NCBI GenBank assembly: GCA_025359215.1
Contig: JANYHE010000107.1
Span: 1 to 39,356, forward strand
Length of the DNA stretch: 39,356 nt
DNA from: Hyphomicrobiales bacterium
GTDB lineage: Bacteria; Pseudomonadota; Alphaproteobacteria; Rhizobiales; Aestuariivirgaceae
Reading direction: 5' to 3'
The notes beneath the pieces are model-generated. The model was not told the origin of the DNA. It was given only the letters and a program-made list of their open reading frames with translations, and searched no databases. Numbering within the stretch: position 1 is the stretch's first letter; each line of letters opens with the position of its first letter. The position numbers were made by a program, and so were the translations under genes. Shown in pieces: positions 8,658 through 18,082 of this stretch.

Positions 8658-8937
8658 TTTGGGCTCTTAAAAATTTATCAGTGTATTTGCGGCTGGGAAA
8701 AACTGTTTTTAAAAATATATGTCCATCGTGATCTACATAAGGGACAACATAAGCGTAGTTATCAATATTCAAAATCAACATTCTTTGGTGTGGATATTGA
8801 GGACTTGGGTTTGGCAAATCATCAAGCACACGACCTTCATCAATTGCTGCCAAACACTCTTCAAAGCCAATGGCATTTCGCAACTCATTATTGCTCAGTG
8901 CCGCCGCCTTGTCTGGGTTCCAAGAGATAGACTTCAT
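8647..8937 (-). CDS. BrnT/RelE-like toxin component
   Basis: A 96-residue protein starting MKSISWNPDKA, with a GFEECLAAIDEGR helix, LDDLPNPSPQYPHQRMLIL, and a conserved end FLKTVFPSRKYTDKF. This pattern is familiar from small proteins annotated as toxins of BrnT/DUF4258 type encoded just before a CopG-like antitoxin. Such toxins generally act as ribonucleases that inhibit growth; that activity is inferred from the family. It lies between tig and clpP on the opposite strand, a common site for small accessory insertions. No Shine-Dalgarno is visible before ATG 8937, and the predicted transcription start falls at or next to the start codon. Confidence 0.75.
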   Translation of the reverse strand: MKSISWNPDKAAALSNNELRNAIGFEECLAAIDEGRVLDDLPNPSPQYPHQRMLILNIDNYAYVVPYVDHDGHIFLKTVFPSRKYTDKFLRAQNEK

Positions 8938-8943
8938 CTATGT

Positions 8944-8972
8944 AGAGTATGGACAAAGTATGGCATTGTCAA
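8944..8972 (-). promoter_or_regulatory. Promoter with direct-repeat operator of the toxin-antitoxin pair
   Basis: On the minus strand TTGACA (8967-8972) is followed after 17 bp by TACTCT (8944-8949). Two copies of CCATACT (8957-8963 and 8946-8952) lie 11 bp apart, one helical turn, across the spacer and the -10 box. This fits autorepression by a ribbon-helix-helix antitoxin. The -35 box is perfect, the -10 box is four of six. Confidence 0.5.
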
Positions 8973-9002
8973 TATCTGCCGAATTGAGATCTCCAGCTCC
9001 CT

Positions 9003-9031
9003 CTTCCACTTAACCTTTTCACTCCCTATCT
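9003..9031 (+). promoter_or_regulatory. Possible heat-shock (RpoH) promoter of clpP
   Basis: CTTCCAC followed after 14 bp by CCCTATCT, resembling the sigma-32 pattern CTTGAAA-N11-16-CCCATNT, about 45 bp before the clpP start. clpP is a known heat-shock gene; the match itself is moderate. Confidence 0.3.
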
Positions 9032-9074
9032 ATGATATCTAATTTGCAAGTGATTCACGAAAACCGAGGAAAAT

Positions 9075-9707
9075 ATGCGCGATCCATTTAACTATGCTCC
9101 AGAGGCCGCTTTTTGGCCTTCCGTTATTCAACAAGAATCGCGCGGCGAACGCGTTTATGATTTGCCTTCGCGGTTGCTCCGCGAACGCATCATTTTCATC
9201 ACAGGCCCAATTGATGACCAAGTGGCAGCTTCCGTGTGTATGCAGCTTTTGTTCTTGGAAGCCGAAAATCCAAAGAAAGAAATCGCCATGTATATCAATT
9301 CGCCGGGCGGCGTGGTTTCGTCTGGCCTTTCGATTTATGATACCATGCAGTTCATTCGCCCAGCCATTTCCACCATGGTGATGGGGCAGGCGGCTTCGAT
9401 GGGCTCATTGCTTTTGTGCGCCGGGGCAAAAGGCCAACGCTTTGCCTTGCCGCACTCTTCAGTGATGATCCATCAGCCATCAGGCGGATATTCTGGCCAG
9501 GTTACAGACATCCTTATCCACGCCAAGAACGTAGAAGCATTGAAGCGCCGTCTCAATGAAATTTACGTAAAACACACAGGGCGTACGATTGAAGAGGTAG
9601 AAAACGCCCTCGAACGCGATAATTTCTTAACAGCTGAAGAAGCCGTCAAATTTGGTCTCATCGACAAAGTCCTCGATAAACGCCCCGATGTGAGCGATTC
9701 CAAATAG
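9075..9707 (+). CDS. clpP: ATP-dependent Clp protease proteolytic subunit
   Basis: Serine protease that forms the tetradecameric degradation chamber and is fed by ClpX or ClpA. The 210 residues hold the full catalytic triad: Ser108 in GQAASMGS, His133 in MIHQPSGG and Asp182 in ERDNFL. The INSPGG oxyanion-hole segment is at 75-79. ATG 9075 follows a GAGGA ribosome site by four bases. clpX follows after 158 bp containing a hairpin, the usual alphaproteobacterial order tig-clpP-clpX-lon. Confidence 0.98.
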   Translation: MRDPFNYAPEAAFWPSVIQQESRGERVYDLPSRLLRERIIFITGPIDDQVAASVCMQLLFLEAENPKKEIAMYINSPGGVVSSGLSIYDTMQFIRPAISTMVMGQAASMGSLLLCAGAKGQRFALPHSSVMIHQPSGGYSGQVTDILIHAKNVEALKRRLNEIYVKHTGRTIEEVENALERDNFLTAEEAVKFGLIDKVLDKRPDVSDSK

Positions 9708-9735
9708 TTACGTTGCTGAGTTGCAGTTTTAGGTG

Positions 9736-9768
9736 AACAGTCCTTGTTCTAAAAAGCAAGGATTGTTT
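9736..9768 (+). terminator. Hairpin between clpP and clpX, probable terminator or attenuator
   Basis: An 11-bp stem AACAGTCCTTG / CAAGGATTGTT with one G-U pair and a 10-nt loop, followed by a short T-run broken by A. It would at least partly separate clpP and clpX transcripts. A second small hairpin GGGCTA-TGCT-TAGCCC is at 9808-9823. Confidence 0.55.
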
Positions 9769-9865
9769 AACTTAACGCTGTGCAAGCTAGATTTGAGTCG
9801 CAGGAAAGGGCTATGCTTAGCCCCAGTGATTTGATTTTTAAGTCCGCCGACTGATAGGAGTTGAT

Positions 9866-11146
9866 ATGAGCAAGAACGCACCCACCGACAGTAAGAATAC
9901 GCTGTATTGCTCGTTCTGTGGTAAAAGCCAACATGAAGTGCGCAAACTGATTGCTGGCCCCACCGTGTTCATCTGCGATGAATGCGTTGAACTCTGCATG
10001 GATATCATCCGTGAAGAAAATAAGACATCACTGACCAAATCTAAAGATGGTGTTCCGACGCCACATGAAATTCGCAAAGTGCTGGATGATTATGTGATCG
10101 GCCAAGACCATGCCAAGCGCGTGCTCTCAGTTGCCGTGCACAATCATTATAAGCGCCTGAACCATGGTTCGAAGAATGGCGAAGTGGAATTGGCGAAATC
10201 CAACATTCTGCTGGTGGGCCCAACAGGCTCTGGCAAAACTTTGCTGGCGCAAACCTTGGCCCGCATTCTTGATGTGCCTTTCACCATGTCCGACGCAACC
10301 ACATTAACTGAAGCTGGCTATGTGGGTGAAGACGTTGAAAACATCATTCTGAAATTGTTGCAATCGGCTGATTATAATGTTGAGCGCGCGCAACGCGGCA
10401 TTGTTTACATCGACGAAATCGACAAGATCAGCCGAAAATCTGATAACCCTTCAATAACCCGTGACGTATCGGGAGAGGGTGTGCAGCAGGCCTTGTTGAA
10501 AATCATGGAAGGCACAGTGGCATCGGTTCCGCCGCAAGGGGGCCGCAAGCATCCGCAGCAGGAATTCCTGCAGGTTGATACATCAAACATCCTCTTCATC
10601 TGTGGCGGCGCTTTTGCGGGCCTTGAGCGCATTATTTCGATGCGATCAAAAGGCACAGGCATGGGCTTTGCAGCCACAGTGCGCGGGCCAGATGACAGGC
10701 GCATGGGAGCGGTGTTGCGCGAGCTTGAACCAGAAGATCTGTTGAAATTTGGTTTGATCCCCGAATTCGTTGGTCGTCTGCCCGTAGTGGCGACGCTCGA
10801 AGATTTGGACGAGGTCGCCCTTGTGGAAATTCTCACTGGGCCGAAGAATGCTATCGTAAAGCAATATCAACGCCTGTTTGAAATGGAAGGTGTGAAGCTC
10901 ACGCTCGCTGAAGAAGCACTCAAATCAATCGCTCGCAAAGCTATTGATCGCAAGACGGGTGCACGCGGGCTTCGCTCCATCATGGAAACCATTTTGCTTG
11001 ATACCATGTACGATCTGCCCGGCATGGACGGCGTAGAAGAAGTGGTAATATCAAAAGAAGTTGTCGACGGTGACGCCAAGCCACTGCTGATTTATGCTGA
11101 TCGCGACAAGCAGGCGAATGGCAAGTTAGCACCGGCCTCTGCATAA
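9866..11146 (+). CDS. clpX: ATP-dependent Clp protease ATP-binding subunit ClpX
   Basis: AAA+ unfoldase that recognises tagged substrates, unfolds them and threads them into ClpP. The 426-residue protein is canonical: N-terminal zinc-binding domain with Cys15, Cys18, Cys37 and Cys40; Walker A GPTGSGKT at 118-125; the GYVG pore loop at 151-154; Walker B with IDEID at 182-186; the RKH loop at 227-229; and the C-terminal TGARGLR sensor-2 segment. The start is preceded by TAGGAG. A hairpin follows the stop and lon lies 102 bp downstream. Confidence 0.98.
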   Translation: MSKNAPTDSKNTLYCSFCGKSQHEVRKLIAGPTVFICDECVELCMDIIREENKTSLTKSKDGVPTPHEIRKVLDDYVIGQDHAKRVLSVAVHNHYKRLNHGSKNGEVELAKSNILLVGPTGSGKTLLAQTLARILDVPFTMSDATTLTEAGYVGEDVENIILKLLQSADYNVERAQRGIVYIDEIDKISRKSDNPSITRDVSGEGVQQALLKIMEGTVASVPPQGGRKHPQQEFLQVDTSNILFICGGAFAGLERIISMRSKGTGMGFAATVRGPDDRRMGAVLRELEPEDLLKFGLIPEFVGRLPVVATLEDLDEVALVEILTGPKNAIVKQYQRLFEMEGVKLTLAEEALKSIARKAIDRKTGARGLRSIMETILLDTMYDLPGMDGVEEVVISKEVVDGDAKPLLIYADRDKQANGKLAPASA

Positions 11147-11152
11147 AAATCG

Positions 11153-11180
11153 GGGGTTGAAACCGCAAGGTTTCAACTCC
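11153..11180 (+). terminator. GNRA-capped hairpin after clpX, no T-tract
   Basis: GTTGAAACC, loop GCAA, GGTTTCAAC forms a perfect 9-bp stem extended by G-T and two G-C pairs. The GCAA tetraloop makes it stable. No run of T follows, so it may be an mRNA-stabilising or processing structure rather than a classical terminator. Confidence 0.5.
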
Positions 11181-11248
11181 ACATCACTGTCATCAAAATA
11201 TGCGCAGTCGCTTTCTTCACAAGGGCATCAGTCGCAAAGGAACCGAGA

Positions 11249-13663
11249 ATGACAAAGAAAAATTTGCCGACTGAAACTTTGCCCGTATTGCCATTGCGCG
11301 ATATCGTGGTGTTCCCGCACATGATCGTGCCGCTTTTTGTGGGGCGTGAAAAATCGATCAAGGCGCTGGAAGAAGTGATGCGCGAAGATAAGCGCATAAT
11401 GTTGGTTGCCCAGAAAAATCCGGGTGATGACGATCCGGCAGTTGATACAATTTATGAAGTGGGCACGCTTGCCCAAGTGCTTCAGCTTTTGAAATTGCCT
11501 GATGGCACAGTGAAAGTTTTGGTTGAAGGTGTGGAGCGCGCCAAGGTCGAAAAATTCACCGATCGCGCAGATTTCTTCGAAGCTGAAATTTCATTGTTGC
11601 CAAACATCATCAATGCCAACACCGATGCTGAGGCTTTGGCCCGCACTGCGGTGACGCAATTTGAATCCTATGTGAAGCTCAACAAGAAAGTGCCGCAGGA
11701 AGTTTTGGCCACCATTGGCCAAATCACTGATCAGGCCAAATTGGCCGATACCATTGCGGCCCACTTGGCCATCAAAATTTCTGACAAGCAAGCGCTTCTC
11801 GAAATTCAATCGGTTGAAGAACGTTTTGAAAAAGCCTTTGCCTTCATGGAAGGTGAGATCTCAGTTCTGCAAGTTGAAAAACGCATTCGTGGTCGCGTCA
11901 AGCGCCAGATGGAAAAGACCCAGCGCGAATACTATTTGAATGAGCAAATGAAAGCGATTCAGAAGGAACTGGGCGATGGTGAAGGCGAGAAGGATGAGAT
12001 TGGCGAATTAGAAGCTAAAATCGCTAACACAAAATTCAGCAAAGAAGCCCGCGAGCGCGCTGATGCCGAAATCAAAAAACTGCGCCAGATGAGCCCGATG
12101 TCGGCGGAAGCCACAGTGGTGCGCAACTATCTCGATTGGCTCTTGAGCATTCCATGGGGCAAAAACTCCAAGGTGAAGAATGACCTTGAGTTTGCTCAAG
12201 GCGTTTTAGACACGGATCACTTTGGCTTGGAAAAAGTTAAAGAGCGCATCATTGAATATCTTGCGGTGCAAAGCCGCACAAACAAATTGCGTGGCCCAAT
12301 TCTGTGCCTTGTCGGTCCTCCAGGTGTGGGCAAAACTTCACTGGGCAAATCCATTGCCAAGGCCACAGGCCGCGAATTCGTGCGCATGAGCTTGGGCGGC
12401 GTTCGTGATGAATCCGAAATCCGTGGTCACCGCCGCACTTATATTGGTTCAATGCCCGGCAAGATCATTCAATCTATGAAGAAGGCCAAGAAATCCAACC
12501 CGCTTTTCTTGCTCGATGAAATCGACAAGATGGGTATGGATTTCCGGGGCGATCCTTCAGCAGCTTTGCTTGAAGTGTTGGATCCAGAACAAAACAGCAC
12601 ATTCATGGATCACTATTTGGAAGTGGAATATGATTTGTCGAACGTGATGTTTGTGACAACTTCAAACACGCTTAACATTCCGCCAGCTCTCTTGGACCGC
12701 ATGGAGATTATTCGCCTTGCTGGTTACACTGAGGAAGAGAAGGCTGAAATTGCCAAGCGCCATCTGGTTCCGAAAGCCATGGAAAACCATGGCCTCGACA
12801 AGAAGGAATTTGAAGTCACCAAGGAAGCGATCACTGAAGTGATCCAGAGCTACACCCGTGAATCGGGTGTGCGTAATTTGGAACGCGAAGTGAGCACATT
12901 GGCCCGCAAAGCTGTCAAAGACCTGATGACCAACAAGAAAAAGAAGGTCAAGGTTGATGCGGAATTGGCGCAGAAATATCTTGGCGTTCAAAAATATAAG
13001 CACGGCATGGCCGAAGGTGAAGATCAGGTTGGTGTTGTTACCGGCCTAGCTTGGACCGAAGTGGGTGGCGAGCTTCTCACCATCGAAGCCCTCATGATGC
13101 CCGGTAAAGGCAAAATGACGGTGACGGGCAACTTGAAAGACGTGATGAAGGAATCCATTTCCGCAGCCTCGTCTTATGTGCGCTCTCGTGCTCCTGCCAT
13201 TGGCGTGAAGCCGCCGATGTTTGATAAGAAGGACATTCACGTGCACGTGCCAGAAGGCGCAACGCCCAAGGATGGTCCATCCGCAGGCATTGCCATGGCC
13301 ACAGCCATTGTGTCGGTGCTGACAGGCATTCCGGTTCGCAAAGATATCGCCATGACAGGCGAAATCACATTGCGGGGCAGGGTGCTGCCGATTGGTGGTC
13401 TGAAAGAAAAACTTTATGCAGCGCTTCGTGGCGGCATCAAGAAAGTGATGATCCCGATCGAGAACGTGAAAGATTTGGCCGATATTCCACCATCAGTCAA
13501 AAACGGAATGGAAATTGTTCCTGTCACCATGGTGGATGATGTTTTGAAGCATGCATTGGTGCGCATGCCCGAAGCCATCATCTGGGATGAAGTTGCTGAG
13601 GAAGCTGCCGCCGCAGCCCGTGCCGCAGCAGAACGCTTAAGCGAAGGCGCGCGAGCACATTAG
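11249..13663 (+). CDS. lon: ATP-dependent protease Lon
   Basis: Cytoplasmic AAA+ serine protease (804 residues) that degrades misfolded and regulatory proteins. Domains in order: N-terminal substrate-binding LON domain ([13 protein letters not shown] from about residue 11), a helical coiled-coil segment, AAA+ module with Walker A GPPGVGKT at 356-363 and Walker B FLLDEIDK, then the protease domain with catalytic Ser678 in PKDGPSAG and Lys721 in GGLKEK (LonA-type Ser-Lys dyad). The tail ends in an alanine-rich stretch. An AAAGGAACCGAG ribosome site precedes ATG 11249. A terminator follows. In many Rhizobiales hupB comes next; here it does not. Confidence 0.98.
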   Translation: MTKKNLPTETLPVLPLRDIVVFPHMIVPLFVGREKSIKALEEVMREDKRIMLVAQKNPGDDDPAVDTIYEVGTLAQVLQLLKLPDGTVKVLVEGVERAKVEKFTDRADFFEAEISLLPNIINANTDAEALARTAVTQFESYVKLNKKVPQEVLATIGQITDQAKLADTIAAHLAIKISDKQALLEIQSVEERFEKAFAFMEGEISVLQVEKRIRGRVKRQMEKTQREYYLNEQMKAIQKELGDGEGEKDEIGELEAKIANTKFSKEARERADAEIKKLRQMSPMSAEATVVRNYLDWLLSIPWGKNSKVKNDLEFAQGVLDTDHFGLEKVKERIIEYLAVQSRTNKLRGPILCLVGPPGVGKTSLGKSIAKATGREFVRMSLGGVRDESEIRGHRRTYIGSMPGKIIQSMKKAKKSNPLFLLDEIDKMGMDFRGDPSAALLEVLDPEQNSTFMDHYLEVEYDLSNVMFVTTSNTLNIPPALLDRMEIIRLAGYTEEEKAEIAKRHLVPKAMENHGLDKKEFEVTKEAITEVIQSYTRESGVRNLEREVSTLARKAVKDLMTNKKKKVKVDAELAQKYLGVQKYKHGMAEGEDQVGVVTGLAWTEVGGELLTIEALMMPGKGKMTVTGNLKDVMKESISAASSYVRSRAPAIGVKPPMFDKKDIHVHVPEGATPKDGPSAGIAMATAIVSVLTGIPVRKDIAMTGEITLRGRVLPIGGLKEKLYAALRGGIKKVMIPIENVKDLADIPPSVKNGMEIVPVTMVDDVLKHALVRMPEAIIWDEVAEEAAAAARAAAERLSEGARAH

Positions 13664-13690
13664 TTTCTGAGTATTAATTCCTATTAATTA

Positions 13691-13733
13691 AAAATAGTCC
13701 TTGGCACCGCGCGGTGCAAGGGCTATTTCTTTT
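13691..13733 (+). terminator. Rho-independent terminator of lon
   Basis: AAATAGTCCTTGGCACC pairs with GGTGCAAGGGCTATTT around a GCGC loop (one wobble pair and one bulged G), followed by CTTTT. It starts 28 bp after the lon stop. Confidence 0.82.
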
Positions 13734-13753
13734 CATACTCCAGAAATCCGAAA

Positions 13754-14398
13754 TCACGAACGCCCCTGCGTAAAGGCGATTTTCAGCGCGAAAATAGCAA
13801 ACACGCCAGCAAATGTGTAATCAATGCCGCGCATGACGCGCGGCCTGTTTTTGAGCCATGTTACCAGTCGTTCAGCGCCCAAAATCATCAGCACCGCAAG
13901 CGGTGTGTTTATCACCACGAAATACAGGCCCAAAAAAAGCAACTTGCCCGTGACATGCGCATCCGTCGCTGAAACAAACTGCGGCAAGAAGGTGATGAAA
14001 AACAACACCACTTTTGGGTTGGTTAAATTCACGCTGATGCCGAGCAAAAAGCTGCGCCACGGTGAAACAGTTTTCCGACGATCACTTGAAACGTTGAGCG
14101 AAGACCCATTGCGGATCGCATCTGCTGCCAACCACAACAAATAAACTGCACCTACGATTTTAAGAACCAAAAACCCAGTGTGCGATGCGGCGATGAGTGC
14201 AGAAACGCCGAACGCCGCCAGAAGCGTGTGAATAACACATCCCAAATTGGTGCCAGCAACCGCAGCCAATCCTGAATTGCGGCCAGAATTAATGGTCTGC
14301 GAGAGCCACAAACTCATATCCGGCCCCGGCGTGATGAAAAGCAGGATGGACGCGACAGAGTAAGTGAGCAGGGTAGAAAGGTCTGGGATGAAGGTCAT
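13754..14398 (-). CDS. LysE/RhtB family amino acid exporter
   Basis: A 214-residue inner-membrane protein with the LysE-family layout of six hydrophobic segments. The conserved ITPGPDM motif follows the first helix (about residues 22-28), NSGRNSGLAAVAGTNLG begins the second and SVNLTNPKV the fourth. Members export amino acids (lysine, threonine, homoserine) or related metabolites; the substrate here cannot be told. No Shine-Dalgarno is visible before ATG 14398, and a large inverted repeat begins 36 bp upstream. It is convergent with lon and divergent from dnaE. Confidence 0.88.
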   Translation of the reverse strand: MTFIPDLSTLLTYSVASILLFITPGPDMSLWLSQTINSGRNSGLAAVAGTNLGCVIHTLLAAFGVSALIAASHTGFLVLKIVGAVYLLWLAADAIRNGSSLNVSSDRRKTVSPWRSFLLGISVNLTNPKVVLFFITFLPQFVSATDAHVTGKLLFLGLYFVVINTPLAVLMILGAERLVTWLKNRPRVMRGIDYTFAGVFAIFALKIAFTQGRS

Positions 14399-14433
14399 GC
14401 ATTGATATTAAACAGTCAATAAAATTCCGCAAT

Positions 14434-14588
14434 CCCTTCTCCTTCCTCGCAGCGCGGGGAAGGTGGTTTGCGCCTCTTTCTTGGCGCAAGACGGATGGGG
14501 AGCTCAGTGTCCAAATTTATGCGCCGAGCTCCCCATCCGGCCCAAGAGGGCCACCTTCCCCGCGATGCGAGGAAGGAGGAGTGGGAAG
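14434..14588. repeat. Large nested inverted repeat (cruciform-forming element)
   Basis: Outer arms of 27 bp (14440-14466 and 14551-14577) match at 26 of 27 positions when inverted. Inside are three further hairpins: TTGCGCC/GGCGCAA (14468-14474, 14483-14489), a perfect 14-bp pair 14492-14505 with 14526-14539 (core GGGGAGCTC), and GGCCC/GGGCC (14539-14543, 14548-14552). It fills most of the intergenic space between the divergent LysE-type gene and dnaE. It looks like a mobile palindromic repeat (REP/MITE-like) family rather than a simple terminator. Confidence 0.8.
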
Positions 14589-14647
14589 AGATTTGCACAG
14601 CCTCAAAATATTTCTGAATCATTTCATCTATACGCTATTGTCCCCCT

Positions 14648-17600
14648 ATGCCCGCACCCACTTTCATCCATCTCCGTGTCCACACTGCTTATTCACTTTC
14701 GGAAGGCGCATTGCCGATTAAGAAGTTGGCGGGCATGGCGAAAGACCAAAAAATGCCTGCCTTGGCGATGACGGATACGGGCAATCTTTTTGGTGCACTC
14801 GAATTCTCCGAAGCTGTTTCGGATAAGGGCATCCAGCCCATCATTGGATTGGCGTTAAAAGTTGATCTTGCCATAACTGCCGAAAAAGCAAATCCCTTTC
14901 AGCAGCAAGGCGGATTGAAACGTCACACCAGCGTGGTGCTGATTGCCAAAAACGAACGTGGCTATCAAAACCTGATGAAGCTATCGTCCAGTTCTTTTCT
15001 GGATGTAGCTGATAATGCAGAGCCGCATGTGTCTTGGGCAAAATTCAGTGCCTGTGCTGAAGGTCTAATTTGCCTTTCCGGTGGACCAGAAGGCCCGTTG
15101 AATGACGCGTTGGTGCAAGGTCAAGCACCACTGGCTGTGCAACATGCGCTCCAATTGAAAACGCTATTTGGTGATTGCTTCTATATCGAACTGCAACGCC
15201 ACGGCACTGTGAATGAAAGAGCGGCAGAGCAGGGTCTGATCGACATTGCTTATGAACAAACCATTCCGCTGGTGGCCACCAACGAATGCTACTTTGCAAC
15301 ACCCGATGACTATGTGGCCCATGATGCGCTCATCTGCATTGCTGGTGGTGAAGTGGTGGCCGCTGAAGATCGCAGGCGTTTGACGCCTGAACATTATTTT
15401 AAAACCCAGGCTGAAATGGCTGCGCTTTTTGCAGACATTCCTGAGGCAGTTGAAAACACCATTGAGATTGCCAAGCGCTGTTCCTATTGGGTGAAGGGCC
15501 GCAAGCCCATCTTGCCGCGCTTCGCTGAGGGTGACGAGGGCGAAGAACTGCGCAAAGCAGCAGAGGCGGGCATGGTCAAGCGCTTTGCCACGCGCGGACT
15601 GGTGGCGGGCTTCACCGAACAACACTATCAAGAGCGCTTAGCATTCGAGCTGAGTGTGATCACCCGCATGGATTTTCCGGGCTACTTTCTCATCGTGGCG
15701 GATTTCATCACGTGGGCCAAAAACCATGGCATTCCAGTGGGGCCGGGCCGTGGCTCGGGTGCGGGCTCTATGGTGGCTTACGCGCTGACGATTACGGATC
15801 TTGATCCTTTCCGCTTTAATCTTCTGTTTGAGCGCTTCCTCAATCCCGAACGCGTGTCCATGCCCGACTTCGATATCGATTTCTGCCAGGATCGGCGTGA
15901 TGAAGTTATCAATTATGTGCAGGACCGTTTCGGTGTGGGCCGTGTGGCGCAGATTATCACCTTTGGTAAGTTGCAGGCCCGCATGGTGACGCGAGACGTG
16001 GGCCGCGTGCTGCAAATGCCTTATGGGCAGGTGGACAGGCTTTCCAAACTCATCCCCATGAGCCCCGCCAATCCGCTCACCTTGCGTGAGTATATTGAGA
16101 TGGAACCCCGCCTGCAGGAAGAGCGTGACCGCGACCCCAATGTGAAAAACCTTTTCGATATCGCATTGCGCATCGAGGGGCTTTATCGCAATGCCTCCAC
16201 CCACGCCGCAGGTGTGGTGATTGGCGACCGACCACTGGAAGAGCTGGTGCCGCTTTATCGTGATCCGCGCTCGTCATTGCCTGCCACTCAATTCAGCATG
16301 AAATATGTTGAAGCAGCAGGCTTGGTGAAATTCGATTTCCTTGGCTTGAAAACGCTCACAGTGATCGACAAGGCGCTGAAGCTCATTCATGTGCGCCAGC
16401 CTGATTTTAATATCGATAACATTTCATATGAAGATGGGCCTACCTATGAAATGCTGCGCAGCGGCGACACTGTGGGCGTGTTCCAGCTGGAAAGTTCAGG
16501 CATGCGCGACACAGCCAAGCGCATGAAGGCTGATTGCGTGGAAGATATCATCGCTATCGTGGCACTTTATCGCCCCGGCCCCATGGAAAATATCCCAAAA
16601 TTCATCGCCAATAAATTGGGCGATGCTGAGCCTGATTATATGCACCCCATGCTTGAGCCGCTGCTCAAAGAAACTTACGGCATTATCGTTTATCAAGAGC
16701 AAGTGATGCAAATTGCGCAAGTGCTATCGGGTTATTCACTTGGTGAAGCTGATTTGTTGCGCCGTGCCATGGGCAAGAAAATTAAATCTGAAATGGATGC
16801 GCAGAAAGAGCGCTTCATCGAAGGCGCGTTAAAGAATAATGTGGATGCCAAAAAAGCTGACGAGATTTTTGAACACGTGCAAAAATTCGCAGGCTATGGT
16901 TTCAACAAATCGCATGCAGCTGCTTATGCTGTGGTGTCCTATCAAACGGCCTATCTCAAGGCCAATTATCCAGTCGAGTTCCTTGCGGCGTCGATGACGC
17001 TGGATATGGGCAACACTGACAAGTTGATGTTATTCCGCAGAGAAGCGCAGCGCATTGGCATTAAAGTTGTTCCACCATCAGTCAATGGCAGCGGCGTTGA
17101 TTTCACAGTGAAAGACGGCACGATTTTATATTCGATGGCAGCTCTCAAAAACGTAGGCGCAGGGGCGGTAGAGCAGATTGTCAATGCGCGCAAAGAAGCC
17201 GGCCCTTTTAGATCTTTAGGTGAATTTTCGCGCCGTGTTGATGCCAAAGCTCTGAACCGCCGGGCGCTCGAAAGCATGACCAAAGCTGGGGCTTTCGACA
17301 CTTTAAATCCCAACCGGGCGCAGGTGTTGGATGGCATTGACAGCATCATTGGCATTGCCAATCGCACCGCATCTGAAGCGGCAGCCGGGCAGAATGATAT
17401 GTTCGGAGGCATGAAAGCTGCGAGTGATGATCTGACTTTGCCGGTTCGCGATGCGTGGACCCCGATGGAAAGACTGGCGCAGGAATTTGAAGCGGTGGGC
17501 TTTTATTTGAGCGGCCATCCCCTTGATGAATATACCAAGCCCTTGGCAAGGTTAGGTGTGGAATCTTGGGCATCCTTCCAAGAAAAAATCCTCACCCGCG

Positions 17601-18082
17601 GTGCCACAGCAGCCAAGCTGGCAGGCACCATAACCTATAGGCAAGAGCGCCGCTCCAAAACGGGAAATAAATTTGCTTTTGTCGGTTTCTCTGATCCCAC
17701 TGGCCAGTTTGAAACCATTGTTTTTTCCGACACTCTCAACGCGGTGCGCGATTTGCTGGAGCCCGGCAAAGCCGTGATCGCGCGCGTTGAAGCCGATGTC
17801 GATGGCGAGGAAATTAAACTGCGGTTGCAAGGTCTCGAGGTGCTCGATAAAGCCGCGGCCTCAGTGGTTCAAGGCATTGAAATATTTGTACGCGACGCAA
17901 AATCGCTGGACTCAATTGCCAAACGTTTGCAGCCGGGAGGTCGAGCACCTGCACGACTAACGCTTATGCTGGAGGGTGGCCGGGAAGTGCAAATTGGCCT
18001 TGGCACCAAATTCGCAATCACACCCCAAGTGAAGGGTGCCATCAAAGCGATAGCCGGTGTTGTCGACGTGCAAGATTTATAG
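14648..18082 (+). CDS. dnaE: DNA polymerase III subunit alpha
   Basis: Main replicative polymerase subunit (DnaE1 type, 1144 residues). The N-terminal PHP domain starts FIHLRVHTAYSLSEGA, with an Arg where active PHP domains have a second His, as in other alphaproteobacteria. The polymerase catalytic Asp residues are Asp407 and Asp409 in PDFDIDF and Asp563 in KFDFLGLKT. The GRGSGAGS fingers segment, YQEQVMQIA, a helix-hairpin-helix region near GAFDTLNPNRAQ, and an OB-fold (GTITYRQERRSKTG onward) follow in the expected order. The start at 14648 lacks a good Shine-Dalgarno. Its end overlaps the convergent PilZ gene by 6 bp. Confidence 0.98.
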   Translation: MPAPTFIHLRVHTAYSLSEGALPIKKLAGMAKDQKMPALAMTDTGNLFGALEFSEAVSDKGIQPIIGLALKVDLAITAEKANPFQQQGGLKRHTSVVLIAKNERGYQNLMKLSSSSFLDVADNAEPHVSWAKFSACAEGLICLSGGPEGPLNDALVQGQAPLAVQHALQLKTLFGDCFYIELQRHGTVNERAAEQGLIDIAYEQTIPLVATNECYFATPDDYVAHDALICIAGGEVVAAEDRRRLTPEHYFKTQAEMAALFADIPEAVENTIEIAKRCSYWVKGRKPILPRFAEGDEGEELRKAAEAGMVKRFATRGLVAGFTEQHYQERLAFELSVITRMDFPGYFLIVADFITWAKNHGIPVGPGRGSGAGSMVAYALTITDLDPFRFNLLFERFLNPERVSMPDFDIDFCQDRRDEVINYVQDRFGVGRVAQIITFGKLQARMVTRDVGRVLQMPYGQVDRLSKLIPMSPANPLTLREYIEMEPRLQEERDRDPNVKNLFDIALRIEGLYRNASTHAAGVVIGDRPLEELVPLYRDPRSSLPATQFSMKYVEAAGLVKFDFLGLKTLTVIDKALKLIHVRQPDFNIDNISYEDGPTYEMLRSGDTVGVFQLESSGMRDTAKRMKADCVEDIIAIVALYRPGPMENIPKFIANKLGDAEPDYMHPMLEPLLKETYGIIVYQEQVMQIAQVLSGYSLGEADLLRRAMGKKIKSEMDAQKERFIEGALKNNVDAKKADEIFEHVQKFAGYGFNKSHAAAYAVVSYQTAYLKANYPVEFLAASMTLDMGNTDKLMLFRREAQRIGIKVVPPSVNGSGVDFTVKDGTILYSMAALKNVGAGAVEQIVNARKEAGPFRSLGEFSRRVDAKALNRRALESMTKAGAFDTLNPNRAQVLDGIDSIIGIANRTASEAAAGQNDMFGGMKAASDDLTLPVRDAWTPMERLAQEFEAVGFYLSGHPLDEYTKPLARLGVESWASFQEKILTRGATAAKLAGTITYRQERRSKTGNKFAFVGFSDPTGQFETIVFSDTLNAVRDLLEPGKAVIARVEADVDGEEIKLRLQGLEVLDKAAASVVQGIEIFVRDAKSLDSIAKRLQPGGRAPARLTLMLEGGREVQIGLGTKFAITPQVKGAIKAIAGVVDVQDL

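Noticed and set aside
14434-14588. CRISPR array or phage attachment site at the nested repeats
   Set aside because: The repeats are inverted, not regularly spaced direct repeats, there are no spacers, and no integrase or cas gene is in the window.
15638-16204. 188-codon open frame on the minus strand inside dnaE
   Set aside because: It lies wholly antisense to a fully conserved dnaE catalytic region; its composition follows from codon bias on the other strand and no known domain is visible.
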